From assembly GCF_901000735.1 (NCBI RefSeq), contig NC_081547.1, positions 4,526,001 through 4,590,000 of the forward strand: DNA of 64,000 nucleotides. Direction: 5' to 3'. The stretch is from Corylus avellana (lineage: Eukaryota; Streptophyta; Magnoliopsida; Fagales; Betulaceae). The notes beneath the pieces were generated by a model that was not told the DNA's origin, ran no database searches, and was given only the letters and a program-made list of their open reading frames with translations. Every line of letters begins with the position of its first letter. Within the stretch, counting starts at the first letter, position 1. A program made the translations under genes and the position numbers. Of this stretch, positions 14,101-25,509 are shown one piece after another.

Positions 14101-17100
14101 ATTAGAAGAAGAAGCAAAGCTCTCGTACGTGAAAAGTATACAAGAGACTTAATCACCCTATTATAGTCGAAAATCTAAAAAGTTAACAAGATCTACAAGA
14201 TTAGAGGAAGAAAAATTGGGAACATAAGTTACATCCCAATGTAAAAGAGATCTCAAAAAGAAGGATTTTAATCGTAGCGCATTAGCCTCGCGATCCTCAA
14301 AAAGGCGCCGATCTCTTTCTTTCCAAATGCTCCACATTAATAAAGCAGGGATTACTTTCCAGATGACCTCTTTGAAATGTCACCAGGCTTAAATCTTTCA
14401 AAAGTGAAGCAACTTTAAGATATTGTTAGGCATGACCCACGAGAGTCCAAATAAGATGAGAACCAAGTGCTAGATCTTGCTAGTAACGGACTTCAGACCT
14501 ATCAACCTTGGGGGGAGTGTCTATAAGATTTTGGCTAAGGTCCTTGCTATTAGAATGAAACAGGTGATGGGTTTCCTCATTTCAAATAATCACAATGCTT
14601 TTATATGGGGGAGACAAATTCTAGACTTAGTTATTATAGCTAACGCGTGCCTGGACAGCAAACTGAAATCTGGAATTTCTGGTGTGTTGTGCAAGTTGAA
14701 CTAGGAAACTATGACCATGTCAACTGGGAGTCTGGGAGTTCCTCTCCTATCTTCTAGGGCGTCTTGGCTTTGGTTCAAAATGGAAGAAATGGATATCCTC
14801 CTGCATCTCCACGGCCTGTTTATCTATTTTGATCAACGGCAGCCCGCATGGCTTCTTTGCGAGCTCTAGGGGACTCCACCAAGGGGACCCGCGTTCACCT
14901 CTCCTTTTTGTGATTGTCATGGAGGCTCTTAGTAAGATGTTGTCTAGAGCTATGATAAGGGGCTATTTATTTGGATTCTGAGTCAACCCCCAAAACCCAG
15001 CCACTTTGGAGATCTCCCATCTTCTTTTTGCAGATGACACTCTTGTTATGTGAGATGCAGATCAAGACCAGATCCTTAATCTGGGGCACATTCTCGTGTG
15101 TTTTGAGACTATTTCAGGTTTGAAGATCAACCTTTGGAAAGCAGAATCAGTTGTGGTGGGTCATGTACTGCCTCAAGAAGAGTTGGCTGACATTTTGAAT
15201 TGAAGAATTTTTTTCTTTGCCGTTGAAATATTTGGGTCTTCTCATGGGCACTTCTTTCATGTCAAAAGCTATTTGGGATGGGAAAGTTGAGAAAATGCAA
15301 AGAAGATTGGCAAGTTGGATGATCTATTTGTCTCAAGCCAACATATCCACATGTTAATTTCTTTCTTTTTTTCATTAAGTATTAAAATTGTAGTAATAAA
15401 TTTTATTACATGTCAAATAAAATTGTGTTAAATGAAAAAGGAAAAGGAAAGAACTATGCGGTGTTGCACAGAGTGTCCCCCCAGATAACTAGGTAAAATA
15501 ATCAGCATTTAACAACAGAAAAGCTCACGACTTACAAATGAGTGCACGATCATTTGTATTTAGCTATCAATTGACCTTCTCTGTCATAACAAAAGTTACT
15601 AGTAAATTTTTTGCTAAACAACTACTTTGATCCATATACATCATAAGAAATGTTAGGCTCTTTCATACTCCACGTGGGCACAAACTTAAACATAAAAACG
15701 AAATAATTAGAAGGGATGGTAAATACAATCACAATCAATGGCCAAACTTTTTCTTTTTGACCTAAACAATCAATGGCCACAAAGTTGTTAAATAAAAAGC
15801 ACAATATATTCAAGTGAAACATGAGGGCTCACCTGCACAATAAAAACATCAGGAGGAGGTATCCTTACACAAAGAAACCAGAGAAGCATGAAAAACTGAA
15901 TTAACGGCTTGAGCAAAAGCATTATAGGGCGAAATATCTTTGGTAAGCCTTGAGGGGTAATTGGCCACTGTGTCTGAAGAATCAATACAAAGTATATAAA
16001 AGTAATCAAAAGAATATGGTGGTAGGCTCAAAATAAACCAATCTACTAAAAAATTAAAAAAAATATATATATCTCCACAGCAGTACCATTGTGTGAATAT
16101 GTATAGACGGGTGAGATAGAACTGCAATATGGGGCTCAGAACCTGTTCAAAAATTCAAATTTGTGGTTAAAGCAGCATATGTCATACTAAATCCTCCATT
16201 ATAAGTCTTTCTGTTTAGCATCGAAGAAATAAATAAGTTGTTCTAGACACATAATGGCTTAGGAGAAAAGAAAATTTTATTCCAAAATTTACAGGATATC
16301 TTGAAATCTACAATTAACCATGCCAATTCAAAAGCAGTAGATGACATACTAATAAAATGCATGTGCACATAATCCATACTCTTTTAGACAACAAGCTGTA
16401 ATATTTGAAATTATATTAAGGAACCATGATTCATGGATTATAGTTTACACCTCCATTAATGAGTTTAATATAGTTTCACCCACAAATATTAATCACTTGA
16501 AGGTCTAAAGGCATAGAAGTTCTATTCAGATATTCCAACATGCTAAAGAATAATATATAATGACACCTCAAAGGTTCAAGATCTCCATGCTAAAACAAAA
16601 CGTTCCAACTTACGGGGTCACATTGTGAAACCCTAAATTTTTTTTGATAAGTATGAAACCCTAAAATAATATGGATTAACTCTGAGTTGTGGCAATTATT
16701 AAGAAATCTCTCTCTCGCTCCCTCTCCCTCTCCCTCTCTCTCTCTCCCCCTTGCTTTCTCTTGCCATCTGCAAATTTTTCCTCTTCGGTATTATGTCATT
16801 TCCATTAAACAATTGCTAACTATTGTCCTTTTCCATTAATATCCACTAAAAATAGTAGTATTTACTATTAAACGGGGCAATTTCAAAAAGTTGGGACTAT
16901 ATGTGAAATATTGAAATGTTAAATATGAAGACATCACATAAAAATAATTTAAACCTTATATTCTCTACACAGTTAAAGTTGAGGCACAAAATGCTTTACA
17001 TAAATTTCTTTTTTAGCTGAAAAATAATAATAATAATAATAAATTTATAAAAAACAAAAACAAGTTCCGTCCACATTGTCATTCCCCTAGTCTTTTAAAT

Positions 17101-18453
17101 ATTTTAGTGACGCTCTTATTTTAATTTCTTAATAATTTCACTTCCTTTTTTTTTTTTTTTTTGATAAGTTAAAAAAAAAAAAATGTAATTTGCACTTTTC
17201 AGGAGCTAATTTGCACAAGAGAATGGGATCCATGATTTGAATAAGCAATCCATGATCGATTTAAATTTTGTGACATGTAGTCAGTGCTCTCTCTTTCTTC
17301 AATGAGGCTGTATTTCTACCCATGGAAGACTGCAACTTTTAATCGAACTGCAATGTAGGACAAGCAAAATACAGGATACTTGATAAGGGTGATGAGAGAA
17401 GTTTGCAGATCTCATACTTCCATATTTCTTTGAAGCTAGCAAGTTGTGAAACAATTTTGACCTCACAATTGGCATCCAAAAACATAATCTACTCCATAAG
17501 CTACAAGTCATATTAATCCTTTTTCTGGTAAATCAGAGATCCAAAACTGAGATGTGGAAATGAAAATAGAAAAACTTTCATTTAAGATGTTAATGGGAAT
17601 TTATGGGAAACCTTGTGCTTCATGTGTTTCAATTTCTGGAGAAATAGAGGATGCTATAATTTGCTCATTCAAAATGCAATGAGGTAACGAGTTTTTTTTT
17701 TTTTTTTTTCATTTTATTCAATATAGCACCTAGTCTCATCCTTTATGACACTGTTATCAAGCAAAGCATAGAAGCATTCTGCAACAATTGGATCAAAGAA
17801 TAGGTTTGTAGGAGATTATATCACACTTTGATTTTGTCCATAGAATACAAAGGTGTACCTCCATATGCAACAATGTCCACCTCTAGAGCTGCCTGCAAAA
17901 TCAATAGCAATATTTGCAGATGTGAATCAATTCAATGCCCCTTCAACAACTCCAATAACCATGTACAATATTCATTCACCACATGATATAACAACTTAAT
18001 CAGGGGATATGGGATTAGGAGAAGAGGTTAGAAAATGTAGAGTTAAAGTTCAACCTCAAAAAAAAAAACACTGCACTAGCTATATGTATATAGTAAAATA
18101 CATATATACCAATGCCAACATAGTCGAAATCATTCAGATTTCACCCAATAGGATAAGAATACTCATGATTATTTCCTAAATATCCTAGCTATTAGTTAGC
18201 AGGTTCTGCCCTATATTCATAATTTACCATAGAAAGCTAGGATCATCTAATTGTGTGTATGTATATATATATTAAAAGAAAAAAATAAAAATAAAAAATA
18301 AAAAAAAATTGAACACACCTGACGGGCAAGTGAGAGAGCATGATACTGCATCCGAGGGCTGCGGCCAAGGTCCCCGAGTACCACCACGCACGCCCTCCCT
18401 CTCCGTTTGATCTTCTTCTCCTCTTCTCCTCTTTTGCCTTCAAAATCGCCCAT
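5173..18453 (-). CDS. ALG1: Chitobiosyldiphosphodolichol beta-mannosyltransferase (ALG1/TURAN-like), 16 exons
   Basis: Exons on the minus strand, in transcript order: 18319-18453, 17859-17892, 16087-16142, 15833-15973, 13614-13762, 13436-13525, 13262-13328, 13116-13179, 12911-13025, 10087-10253, 9875-9985, 9731-9792, 9554-9606, 9383-9458, 5490-5618, 5173-5196. The sum is 1473 nt, 490 aa plus TAA, with every junction in phase. The family (GT33, GT-B fold) transfers the first mannose from GDP-Man to GlcNAc2-PP-dolichol on the cytosolic ER face. The Arabidopsis homologue TURAN is known from pollen tube reception. Visible hallmarks: N-terminal [20 protein letters not shown] (residues 23-42), a hydrophobic ER-membrane segment at about 91-113, [12 protein letters not shown] in exon 5, and the donor-site region [19 protein letters not shown] then [15 protein letters not shown] (about 377-415). 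Intron 15 is GC-AG. Introns 4, 9 and 14 carry transposons. The ATG at 18453 gives a charged Lys/Arg/Glu-rich leader before the conserved start; a 5' UTR intron upstream is possible. Confidence 0.93.
5197..5489 (-). other. GC-AG intron (intron 15 of ALG1)
   Basis: On the minus strand exon 15 ends TTTGAG and is followed by GCAAGTG instead of GT. The acceptor is TTGCAG before GTTATCTCTCAG. Only this pair joins exon 15 in frame to the expected VISQNFD end. AG|GCAAGT is the consensus of the known minor GC-AG class of U2 introns. Confidence 0.8.
6043..6107. repeat. Hairpin plus third copy of a 16-mer in ALG1 intron 14
   Basis: AAGAACCTTCCAGATT at 6043-6058 is followed by a T-tract, its exact reverse complement at 6067-6082, and another direct copy at 6092-6107. 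The arrangement is direct, inverted, direct. Confidence 0.85.
7118..7351. mobile_element. MITE with 3-bp TSD (ALG1 intron 14)
   Basis: The element has terminal inverted repeats: 5' GGGGTTGTTTGGTAAAGGAG, with the reverse complement at the 3' end differing by a base or two. It is flanked by the direct repeat CTA (7115-7117 and 7352-7354). The internal AT-rich sequence, with TTCACTTTTT and ATTATTCAAATAAAAAA motifs, is shared with the elements at 8389 and 47375. A 3-bp TSD suggests a PIF/Harbinger-like origin. It encodes nothing. Confidence 0.8.
8389..8663. mobile_element. MITE with 22-bp perfect TIR and 3-bp TSD (ALG1 intron 14)
   Basis: TIRs start GGCTTTGTTTGGCAAAGCCT and match perfectly over 22 bp at both ends. 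The target duplication GAA flanks the element (8386-8388 and 8664-8666). Its internal sequence is the same family as 7118-7351. The perfect ends suggest a younger insertion than its neighbour. Confidence 0.85.
10740..12640 (-). mobile_element. 5'-truncated LINE (L1-type) in ALG1 intron 9
   Basis: Reading the minus strand from about 12640 down, the translation gives a non-LTR reverse transcriptase: [15 protein letters not shown], then [29 protein letters not shown] and [18 protein letters not shown] (12625-11945). After a frame break follow the segment with [15 protein letters not shown] and [10 protein letters not shown] (11853-11323) and a zf-RVT-like end with [18 protein letters not shown] (11276-11055). 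The low-coordinate end is T-rich on the plus strand, as expected for the 3' tail. No endonuclease or ORF1 is present. The usual FADD motif reads FAND at about 12419-12427, and frames are broken, so it is dead. It lies in the same orientation as ALG1. Confidence 0.85.
14082..15339. mobile_element. LINE fragment with inverted 5' part in ALG1 intron 4
   Basis: At 14098-14462 the minus strand encodes a typical plant LINE ORF2 C-terminus ([20 protein letters not shown], then a hydrophobic VDLVNFLDF end). It is next to a T run at 14081-14086 that corresponds to a poly(A) tail. From about 14477 to 15339 the plus strand encodes the RT domain ([50 protein letters not shown], ending [11 protein letters not shown]), with several frame breaks. 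The two parts are in opposite orientations inside one intron. A 7-bp candidate target duplication, AACATAT, lies at 14075-14081 and 15340-15346. Confidence 0.7.
16709..16750. repeat. CT-rich microsatellite
   Basis: Alternating TCTC and CCCTCT units in ALG1 intron 2. Confidence 0.85.
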
Positions 18454-18571
18454 TATAAATTACATCAAAACAAGAAAAGGAAAACTATTCAAGGCTTGAA
18501 CTTGTAAATTCCTATATTGTATTTTGAATTCCAATCAACTCATGAAAACAAATGGAGGAACGTGAGCTTAC

Positions 18572-18780
18572 CAGCCATTACAGAGAATCCTCTGAAATCA
18601 CAACTCACACGGTACACGGACTCTCTCTGTCTCGCTCGCCAACTTTCTTTTCACGGGGAGAGGGAGCCCAATAACCAAATTGGAAACATCAGAACTCAGA
18701 AGAGCTGCGGAAAGCAGATCGGGTACCAATTCATAGCATTCTTATTTGGGCTTCGATTTTCTGCGAACCGGACCAGCCTA
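18572..18780 (-). promoter_or_regulatory. Possible 5' leader exon of ALG1
   Basis: On the minus strand, a pyrimidine-rich stretch with GAGAGAGTCCGTG ends at a good donor (GGCTG|GTAAGC, exon edge 18572). It is 119 nt before the ALG1 ATG at 18453. It may be a 5' UTR exon spliced to an acceptor in 18455-18520 (for example CAATATAG). An ATG lies just before the donor and could give a short upstream ORF. Transcript data would be decisive. Confidence 0.35.
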
Positions 18781-20140
18781 TGATAAAAATATTATAAATA
18801 CTAGCATATGCGCAGGTGTTTTTTCATTGTATTATTTTATATTTGATATCCACAAAGCACATTTGTAAAAACTTTATATCTATATATATATATATAGCAA
18901 CTGTCTAAATTCCAATTAATGGAAAAAGAGGGGAAAAAAAAAAGTGCATTAAAAAAAATCTTGAACATTCTCAATCAATGTAAATTTGCTTTAAACCCGA
19001 AAAAATTTGCTTCACTCTCCAATCAATAGCTGCCGTCAAGAAATATAGAAATAAAAGTTGAATGTGGAAACTATGGGTTCACTTAGGACCGCAGATACAT
19101 ATCAAAAGGCAAAAACCCATTAGAAGGATTTGAAGAAATTGTATAAATATATAAAATATGCCCAAAATGCCTACAAATCAAACACATACATGCGAAGCTA
19201 ATAACATTGTTTAGAGTAAACTATCACATGCGATTTCCCTTTGGTTCCCTCTTGAGAAACAGAGCAAGAGTAAGAAGAATTGTACCTGGAGAAGGATTGC
19301 AATCAACAAATGTCAACTTTCAGTTAAAAAAAAAACCCACCTTCAAAACCTCTATGAATCAAACACCTATAGAAACTTTTTTTTGACGACATATCTCGAT
19401 GAGTAGGATCCTATTGAGCACTATCAGGAATATATGGTTGCTTCCAAATAAACTAAAATTATATAACCCATATATAGAATCAAGCATATTCAATACTCAT
19501 CCCAATTCCCATTAATTATTAGAAAAACAGAGTAATAGGTATATCCTAGGTTATACAAAGCCCTTTGCCCTACATCAATCTCATATGCCCGGACTATTCA
19601 TTGATCTCGTCCTAAGATGAGTTTTCTCTGTTGCTGAATATTTATTTTTGGTAGTGAGTAAGAACACGTGATTTAAGAATATGTGATGTGAATTTAGACA
19701 ATCGGATAAGTATTAATCAAACAGAATTAGGAAAATGCAGAATACTTAATAATATATATTAATTAATATAGAATACAGAATTAGGAAAATATAGAATCAG
19801 AATACTTAGGTGAGGGAATTAGGAGTATAGTGGCAGCAGAGGGGGAAGAACCTACCACAACATCATTGTACAGCAAGGCTACCAGTACTAACTCTGATTT
19901 GGTCAATTTTGTACTGTCAAAGTGCTTAGAGGTTCAGTTATCACATGACTCTGAGGTTGTTTAGGTGTGAACTAAAAAGAAAAAAATTGTGCTCTGCTGA
20001 GCTCCAGGGAGTTATAAGCAAACATACGAATAATAAACTCTGAGTAATAGAACACAAATTTCGTATACAAAACCCATTTCTGAACACAATAAATTTTCTC
20101 AGTAATCAAAGAAAACGTAAAAGATACAAAGAAACTAACC

Positions 20141-20399
20141 TGATACAGAGATCAAGTGACGGTGGAGAGTGGGGAAAAACACTATTTGCAGGTTGAGTTA
20201 TATAGAGATTGAAGAGAATCTAGAGAGTCTGGGGTTGATCAGAAATTGAAGTCGGTGGAGAAAATCCTAGAGAGGCTGAGATTGGAACCGATTAGATTTT
20301 AAAACAGAGAAATAGAAAACCCTAAAAACAGAGAGATAGAAAAAGAGGAAAACGTTAGAAGAAGAGGAAAAAGAGAGATAAAAACCCTAGAGGTCAAAA

Positions 20400-20436
<37 letters not shown>

Positions 20437-20445
20437 ATGCCTTAG
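20141..20445 (-). promoter_or_regulatory. Possible promoter or leader region on the minus strand
   Basis: On the minus strand this region has a GA/CT microsatellite, two AGGGTTTT telo-box-like motifs, CTATATAACTC (TATA-like, about 20195-20204) and then CTGTATCAG|GTTAGTTTC, a possible donor. These are common near plant transcription starts. It could belong to a distal ALG1 leader or to a lost gene. There is no coding evidence. Confidence 0.25.
20403..20435. repeat. GA microsatellite
   Basis: An uninterrupted run of (GA)n of about 33 nt. Confidence 0.95.
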
Positions 20446-20502
20446 AGGAAGAGACGTTGTTTCCGTCGTTAGAGAGAAGGAAGATGGCAAGAAGAAAGTT
20501 TA

Positions 20503-20522
20503 NNNNNNNNNNNNNNNNNNNN
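20503..20522. other. Assembly gap (20 N)
   Basis: A run of 20 N lies directly after the left copy of the 65-bp direct repeat. Confidence 0.99.
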
Positions 20523-20691
20523 CCTGTTTTTTCTTTTTTCTAAATATTTTCCTACTTTTTCTCTTCTTTTTTTCCCAAAATTTTTCCCATTTTTCCTCAC
20601 ATATTCTCTTCTTCTCAAAACTTTTCTTACTTTTAATAATATTTTAATAAAATAGATAGAAATATAGCTAATCGGATGTAGAGACATTTAA

Positions 20692-21545
20692 GAGCATTCC
20701 CAATGGAGAAGCCATATTTTTATGTAAAATGNNNNNNNNNNNNNNNNNNNNNNNNNNNNNNNNNNNNNNNNNNNNNNNNNNNNNNNNNNNNNNNNNNNNN
20801 NNNNNNNNNNNNNNNNNNNNNNNNNNNNNNNNNNNNNNNNNNNNNNNNNNNNNNNNNNNNNNNNNNNNNNNNNNNNNNNNNNNNNNNNNNNNNNNNNNNN
20901 NNNNNNNNNNNNNNNNNNNNNNNNNNNNNNNNNNNNNNNNNNNNNNNNNNNNNNNNNNNNNNNNNNNNNNNNNNNNNNNNNNNNNNNNNNNNNNNNNNNN
21001 NNNNNNNNNNNNNNNNNNNNNNNNNNNNNNNNTTAACTAAACTAGATAAAAGTGAGTTTTGAGAAGCCATTTTACATAAAAATATGGCTCCTCTTAGAGC
21101 ATTCCCAATGGAAGAGCCAAATGTTACTTTTATCTAAAATAACTCTTCAAATGTTTAAAAAACTCTCTACATTTGATTAGCCAAAAAAAAATGTAAAATA
21201 GATATTTAATTGGAAGAGTTAAAAGAAAAGTTAAATGTAGCAGCACTTTTCAAGGGAACTATTTTATTTTTTATTGTTTCTCTCACCTGTTTTCTCTTTT
21301 TCCCAAATCTTTTCATACTTTTTCTCTGCATGTTCTCTTTTTCCCAATTTTTTTTTTTGTTCATTTTTTCCTCTCACATGTTTTCTTTTTCCTAAAACTT
21401 TTTTTACTTTTAATAATATTTTAATTGAATAGATAGAAATATAGCTAATCGAATATAAAGAAATTTAAAAATTACTTAACTAAACTAAATAAAAGTGAGT
21501 TTTGATGAGTCATTTTACATAAAAATATGGCTCCTCTCTTAGAGA
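20692..21545. repeat. Adjacent copies of a GAGCATTCCCAATGG element family
   Basis: The motif AGAGCATTCCCAATGG occurs at 20692 and again near 21096. Each is followed by a GAAGCC or GAGCC segment, and ends such as TTTACATAAAAATATGGCTC recur near 21070 and 21520. TTTTAATAATATTTTAAT followed by an ATAGATAGAAATATAGCTAA-like stretch also occurs twice (20632 and 21409). The first copy is broken by the 301-N gap, so borders are not reliable. Confidence 0.5.
20732..21032. other. Assembly gap (301 N)
   Basis: A run of 301 N lies inside a GAGCATTCCCAATGG-family element. Confidence 0.99.
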
Positions 21546-21572
21546 AAGAGACATTTCCGTTGTTAGTTGATT

Positions 21573-21949
21573 GGAAAACTTCACTTTGGCCATCAACTTT
21601 CATTTGATTTTATAAATTCTTTTTGAACTTTCAAGTTTATCATTTTAGACCCTTGAATTTTTAATTACTTTCAATGTAGACCCCTCCATCAAATTTTAAA
21701 CATTACATGATGTTTATACCTCTGACTTTTGTATAAAATTCAAACTTCCAAAACGTTTTTTTAATTTTTTTAAAAATGAAAATCAATGACATTTTGGTAT
21801 TTTTTTTGTATTTTTAACGGCTAAAATGAACGGAATGGTTCTAATTGAGAGTAATTGAAAGTTCAAGGGTCTAAAATGAAATATTTGAAAATTCATGGGG
21901 GGTTTGTAAAATCGAATAAAAGTTCAGGGGGTCAAAATAAAGTTTCCCC
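21573..21949. mobile_element. Long-TIR non-autonomous element
   Basis: The left arm (GGAAAACTTCACTTTGGCC, then TTTTAGACCCTTGAA) is matched in inverse by the right arm (TTCAAGGGTCTAAAATGAA, then AAAGTTTCCCC). Arms are over 100 bp and diverged. The target duplication is not clear. Confidence 0.6.
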
Positions 21950-22058
21950 AAATTTATTATTGCCTTACAGGAAGAGACGTTGTTTATGTCGTTAGAGAGA
22001 AGGAAGATGGCAAGAAGAAAGTTTATTATTCTTATGTTTGCTTATAAAAAAAAAAAGT

Positions 22059-22585
22059 AGGGGTAATTAACTTTTGCCCCGATGAACTACAATGTTTTGA
22101 CACTTTTTCTCAATGAACTACCAACTATGACACCTGACCCCATCAAACTACCATCTTATCACAAAAAGTTTCATTCTATTTGTCAAAATGATTAAAATTG
22201 ATGGTCAACTGTGTCATTTAAAATTTTTTTTCTTCCACTTTGGGGGTAGCGACGAGCCACCCCTAGCCATCTTTGGGGGTGGATTGCTGGCCACCCCCTC
22301 CCCCAAGGGGGATGGCTGCCGGTTAAAATATAATAATAATAATAATAATAATAATTTATATATTTATATTTTTTGTTTTAATTTTTTATTTGGGGTATTT
22401 TTGTTTTTTAAGGAGATTTAGCATCTAAAAAAAAATATTTTGTATATTTTAATCCATTTAACTGGCAGAAGGGGGCTTTTGAGTATAAAATGGTAGTTTG
22501 ATATAGTTGTGTGGTACGGTTGGCAGTTAATAGAGATAAAGTGACAATGCGTTGTAGTTAATGAGAAAAAAAAATAATTACCCCC
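22059..22585. mobile_element. Long-TIR non-autonomous element
   Basis: The left end GGGGTAATTAACTTTTGCCC, followed by ATGAACTACAA and GACACTTT, is mirrored at the right by AAAGTGACAATGCG, TTGTAGTTAATGAG and TAATTACCCCC. Arms are about 100 bp and imperfect. A related right half occurs at about 29370-29475 and again in copy 2. The middle contains a GC-richer stretch with GAGCCACCCCTAG-like sequence and an AAT microsatellite (22328-22353). Confidence 0.65.
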
Positions 22586-23577
22586 AAGTGTAATTGGCGT
22601 GCCATGGGTTACAGCAAATCCCCCTATATAATAAAGCTCATATTCAATATGTTATTTAACTACCTTACGCCCAAACAAGTTAAACCCAATACTCTAAAAA
22701 TACTATTCTATCAAGAGATTAGAAACCAATTTGAAGAAAATGTTTTCAGAATAATGAAAGTTTTGATAGAGAGAATGAGAGATTGTAATGTTCTTTTTTT
22801 TCCAACAAAAAAAAAAAAAACAAAGACCAATTATTTAATGATCAAACAAGTCACTTCCACCATTCTTCAAATCACCTGCCACGCTTGCAAGCAGCAATTA
22901 CAAGCGGTTGCTTCGGATGATAACTCTCTGGTGTTGAGTTATATGTCGACCATAACAACATAAGGCGAAGTAGAGAATGATATCCATCGAACTGATGTTG
23001 CAAAATCAGCTAATTAACACCCTTAATTAGATTTCTCTCTATTTTTCTTTTCTTCTATTATCTATTTAATCACTTGGTATATACCAATTGATCGAGTTGC
23101 TCTTCTGGTTATCTCTCAGGTTGATTAGAAAGAAAAAAAAAAAAAAGAGTGCTGCATGTATCTTGCAATTTATGTGATGTTATTTGTTCATTAATTTGGT
23201 AAATGCAGACTATTATATAATGGTTATTTTGATTTTCAATACTGCAACTATTTCATTGAGTGAGCTCATTTTTCTATACGTCAACTTTTTCTTGTGTTAG
23301 ATTTTGTCTGCACAAATGCTTTTATTAAAAGTGCGATCGAATCATTTATAAGCTTTTTGAACTCTTAAAAATGCTTTTAATTTTAGAAAGAGATTTTAAA
23401 AGTGAGATATTCATATTTTTTTAATAGTAGAAACAAAGTTAAAATAAATAATATTTAAAAATGCTATAAGTAACTTTCCATGAATAAAGAAATATCTTGT
23501 TTCAAAATGAATAAATATTTTAATTTTAAACGTTTGTTCACATAATTTACTAATGGTTATCTAATTCTGACGGTTAA

Positions 23578-24089
23578 TGGCCCGTTTGGGAGTGCGATTT
23601 CAATAAGTGCGATTTTAAAAATTGTGTTTTTAAAAATTACGTTTTTAAAATCGCACAGGCGTTTGGTAAAACATACTAAAAAATACTTTTTTTTATCAAT
23701 TGAGTGTTTGGATAATATTAATATATAATTGCGGTTTCATGACCAAATTACCAATAAGGATGAATAAGACAGAGAGGATGAAGAAAGAAAAAAAGAGAAA
23801 AGAAGGGTTTTAATATATTTTAGGTGGGTATTCTTAGTATTTTTTTTTCTTTCATTCCATTCTTAAAAAGGTAACTATTGGGTCAAATATCTTTTTAATA
23901 GAAATCGTGATTTTGTTTTAAATTCGCACTTTTTCAAATAAGAACCCTCTAATCAGCTTATGAAAATCGCAGATTTTTTTACGATTTTAAAATTTGCGTT
24001 TTTAAAATCACAATCCCAAATACCCTAAAGTTGCGATTTGGTTTAAAATCGCAGATTATTTTTTAAAAAACGCACTCTCAAACGCACCC
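23578..24089. mobile_element. MITE present only in duplicated block copy 1
   Basis: The element begins TGGCCCGTTTGGGAGTGCG and ends CGCACTCTCAAACGCACCC. It is flanked by TAA on both sides (23575-23577 and 24090-24092). The empty site is seen in copy 2 near 41520-41535, where GACGGTTAAATCGCAC is uninterrupted. The interior is rich in GCGATTTTAAAA-type motifs. A TAA duplication fits PIF/Harbinger-like elements. Confidence 0.88.
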
Positions 24090-25483
24090 TAAATCGCACT
24101 TGTTACTAATTATTACTAATTTCACCTCATCTAATAAAAGCCCAAAAACATATAATAAGTAAATTTATTATTAATTGTAAAATTATTTACAACAGTATCT
24201 ATCCATGGTGTCTATGGTTATTAGACCAATCCCCGAAAGAATCGCCATAGAATGGGAGGTTACAAATCACAATCAAGATTACAAATCAAGATCAGTGGCA
24301 CATTGGCCGTCTTCATTATTTTTCTTTCTTCATTAGCTTTTCCACTTCTTTAATGTGTTATCCATCTTCTAGATATGCATGACTTCATTAAAAACAAAAA
24401 AAAAAAAACAAAAACAAAACGTGTTCTTTTATTCAATCTATTAAACTAACATTTTTTACATTTTTAATATGATTAATAATTTAAAAATGCGTAAGAATAG
24501 ATATTAATTTAATAAATTAAATTAGAAAAAATTTCATCAATCCAATTTGAAATAAAATTATCCTTTAAAAAAAATAATACCAAATATTTATTTGGTCATT
24601 GATGCATACCATTTTTTGCACAAAAAATAATGTCATATCTAGCAATAGCATGCTGCACCGTGACGGAATCCTGATTGGTATATGCCGTTATCGCCGTCCT
24701 TCAATTTAGGTGGGTACAAATGAGACATGAATTAGTTAACACTATCTTAAATATTACATAATTAATGCAATAATTTATGTTTAAGTACTTATCAACAACC
24801 ACCAAAGAAAGAATTAAGAAGGCAAAATATTGGGTGTTTGTGAATACTTGTTTTGTGATACTTCTAAGATTAAGAATATTGGTGGTGCAAAGGTGGAACT
24901 GTGAAAGAGGTTTAGCAGGACTTGAATAAAATGAACCGATTGATAAACTCAACGAAATATAAGTCAATTATATAAGGTCCTATCTATTCAATATGAATGT
25001 GGATTCATACTTTCATTGGGGTGTAAACCAAATTATATGGGTGGATAGGGTGTAACTCCCGTCCAAGGTGAGCAGAATCCGCCCATAATCATGCACGGGC
25101 AAGTGGGTTTTTTGTACTAACTATCCGTGACATCCGCTTTGTATTTTGGGCTTTTTTTTCTTTTTTTTTTTAAAACAAAACTATTGACTTAATTTATATA
25201 GGCATGGTGTTTGTCTAAAGCCTTTTTTTTTTTTTTTTTTGAGAAATGATGTTGTCTTATAAGACAAAATTAATATCTGTTTCTGCCTACTTAAACTTCA
25301 TTATTCAACTTGTCAGAATTAAGGGTTGAAAATTCGTCTGTATGTAACTCATACGAATGGGAGGCGATTGTTAACTACCCAATTGAATGCCCTGTCGTTG
25401 AATGCTAAAAATTGGATAGAGAGAGAAGTGTATTAAAGCTAAACAGTTCTTAATTGTTGAATTTGATGGTGAGGATAGAAGAG

Positions 25484-25509
25484 GAAGAAGAAGAAGAAGA
25501 AGAAGAAGA
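25484..25509. repeat. GAA microsatellite
   Basis: (GAA)n of about 26 nt; also present in block 2 near 42924-42949. Confidence 0.9.

Larger units (their letters stand above)
20438..22025. repeat. 65-bp direct repeats about 1.5 kb apart
   Basis: The sequence at 20438-20502 (TGCCTTAGAGGAAGAGACGT and on to AAGAAGAAAGTTTA) recurs with few changes at 21961-22025. The left copy ends exactly at a 20-N gap; the right copy continues. A shorter relative (AGAGACATTTCCGTTGTTAG) lies at 21546. The interval holds the two gaps and the elements described separately. Confidence 0.75.

Noticed and set aside
17299..17511. Minus-strand open stretch first considered as ALG1 exon 3
   Set aside because: The peptide does not fit the family, and the real exon 3 ([19 protein letters not shown]) was found at 16087-16142 with correct phases.
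20703..21070. ORFs across the 301-N gap
   Set aside because: They consist almost entirely of unknown residues created by N.
24701..24967. 88-residue minus-strand ORF that is identical in block 2 (42139-42405)
   Set aside because: Its conservation is explained by the duplicated block. It has no recognisable domain, codon signal or splice context.
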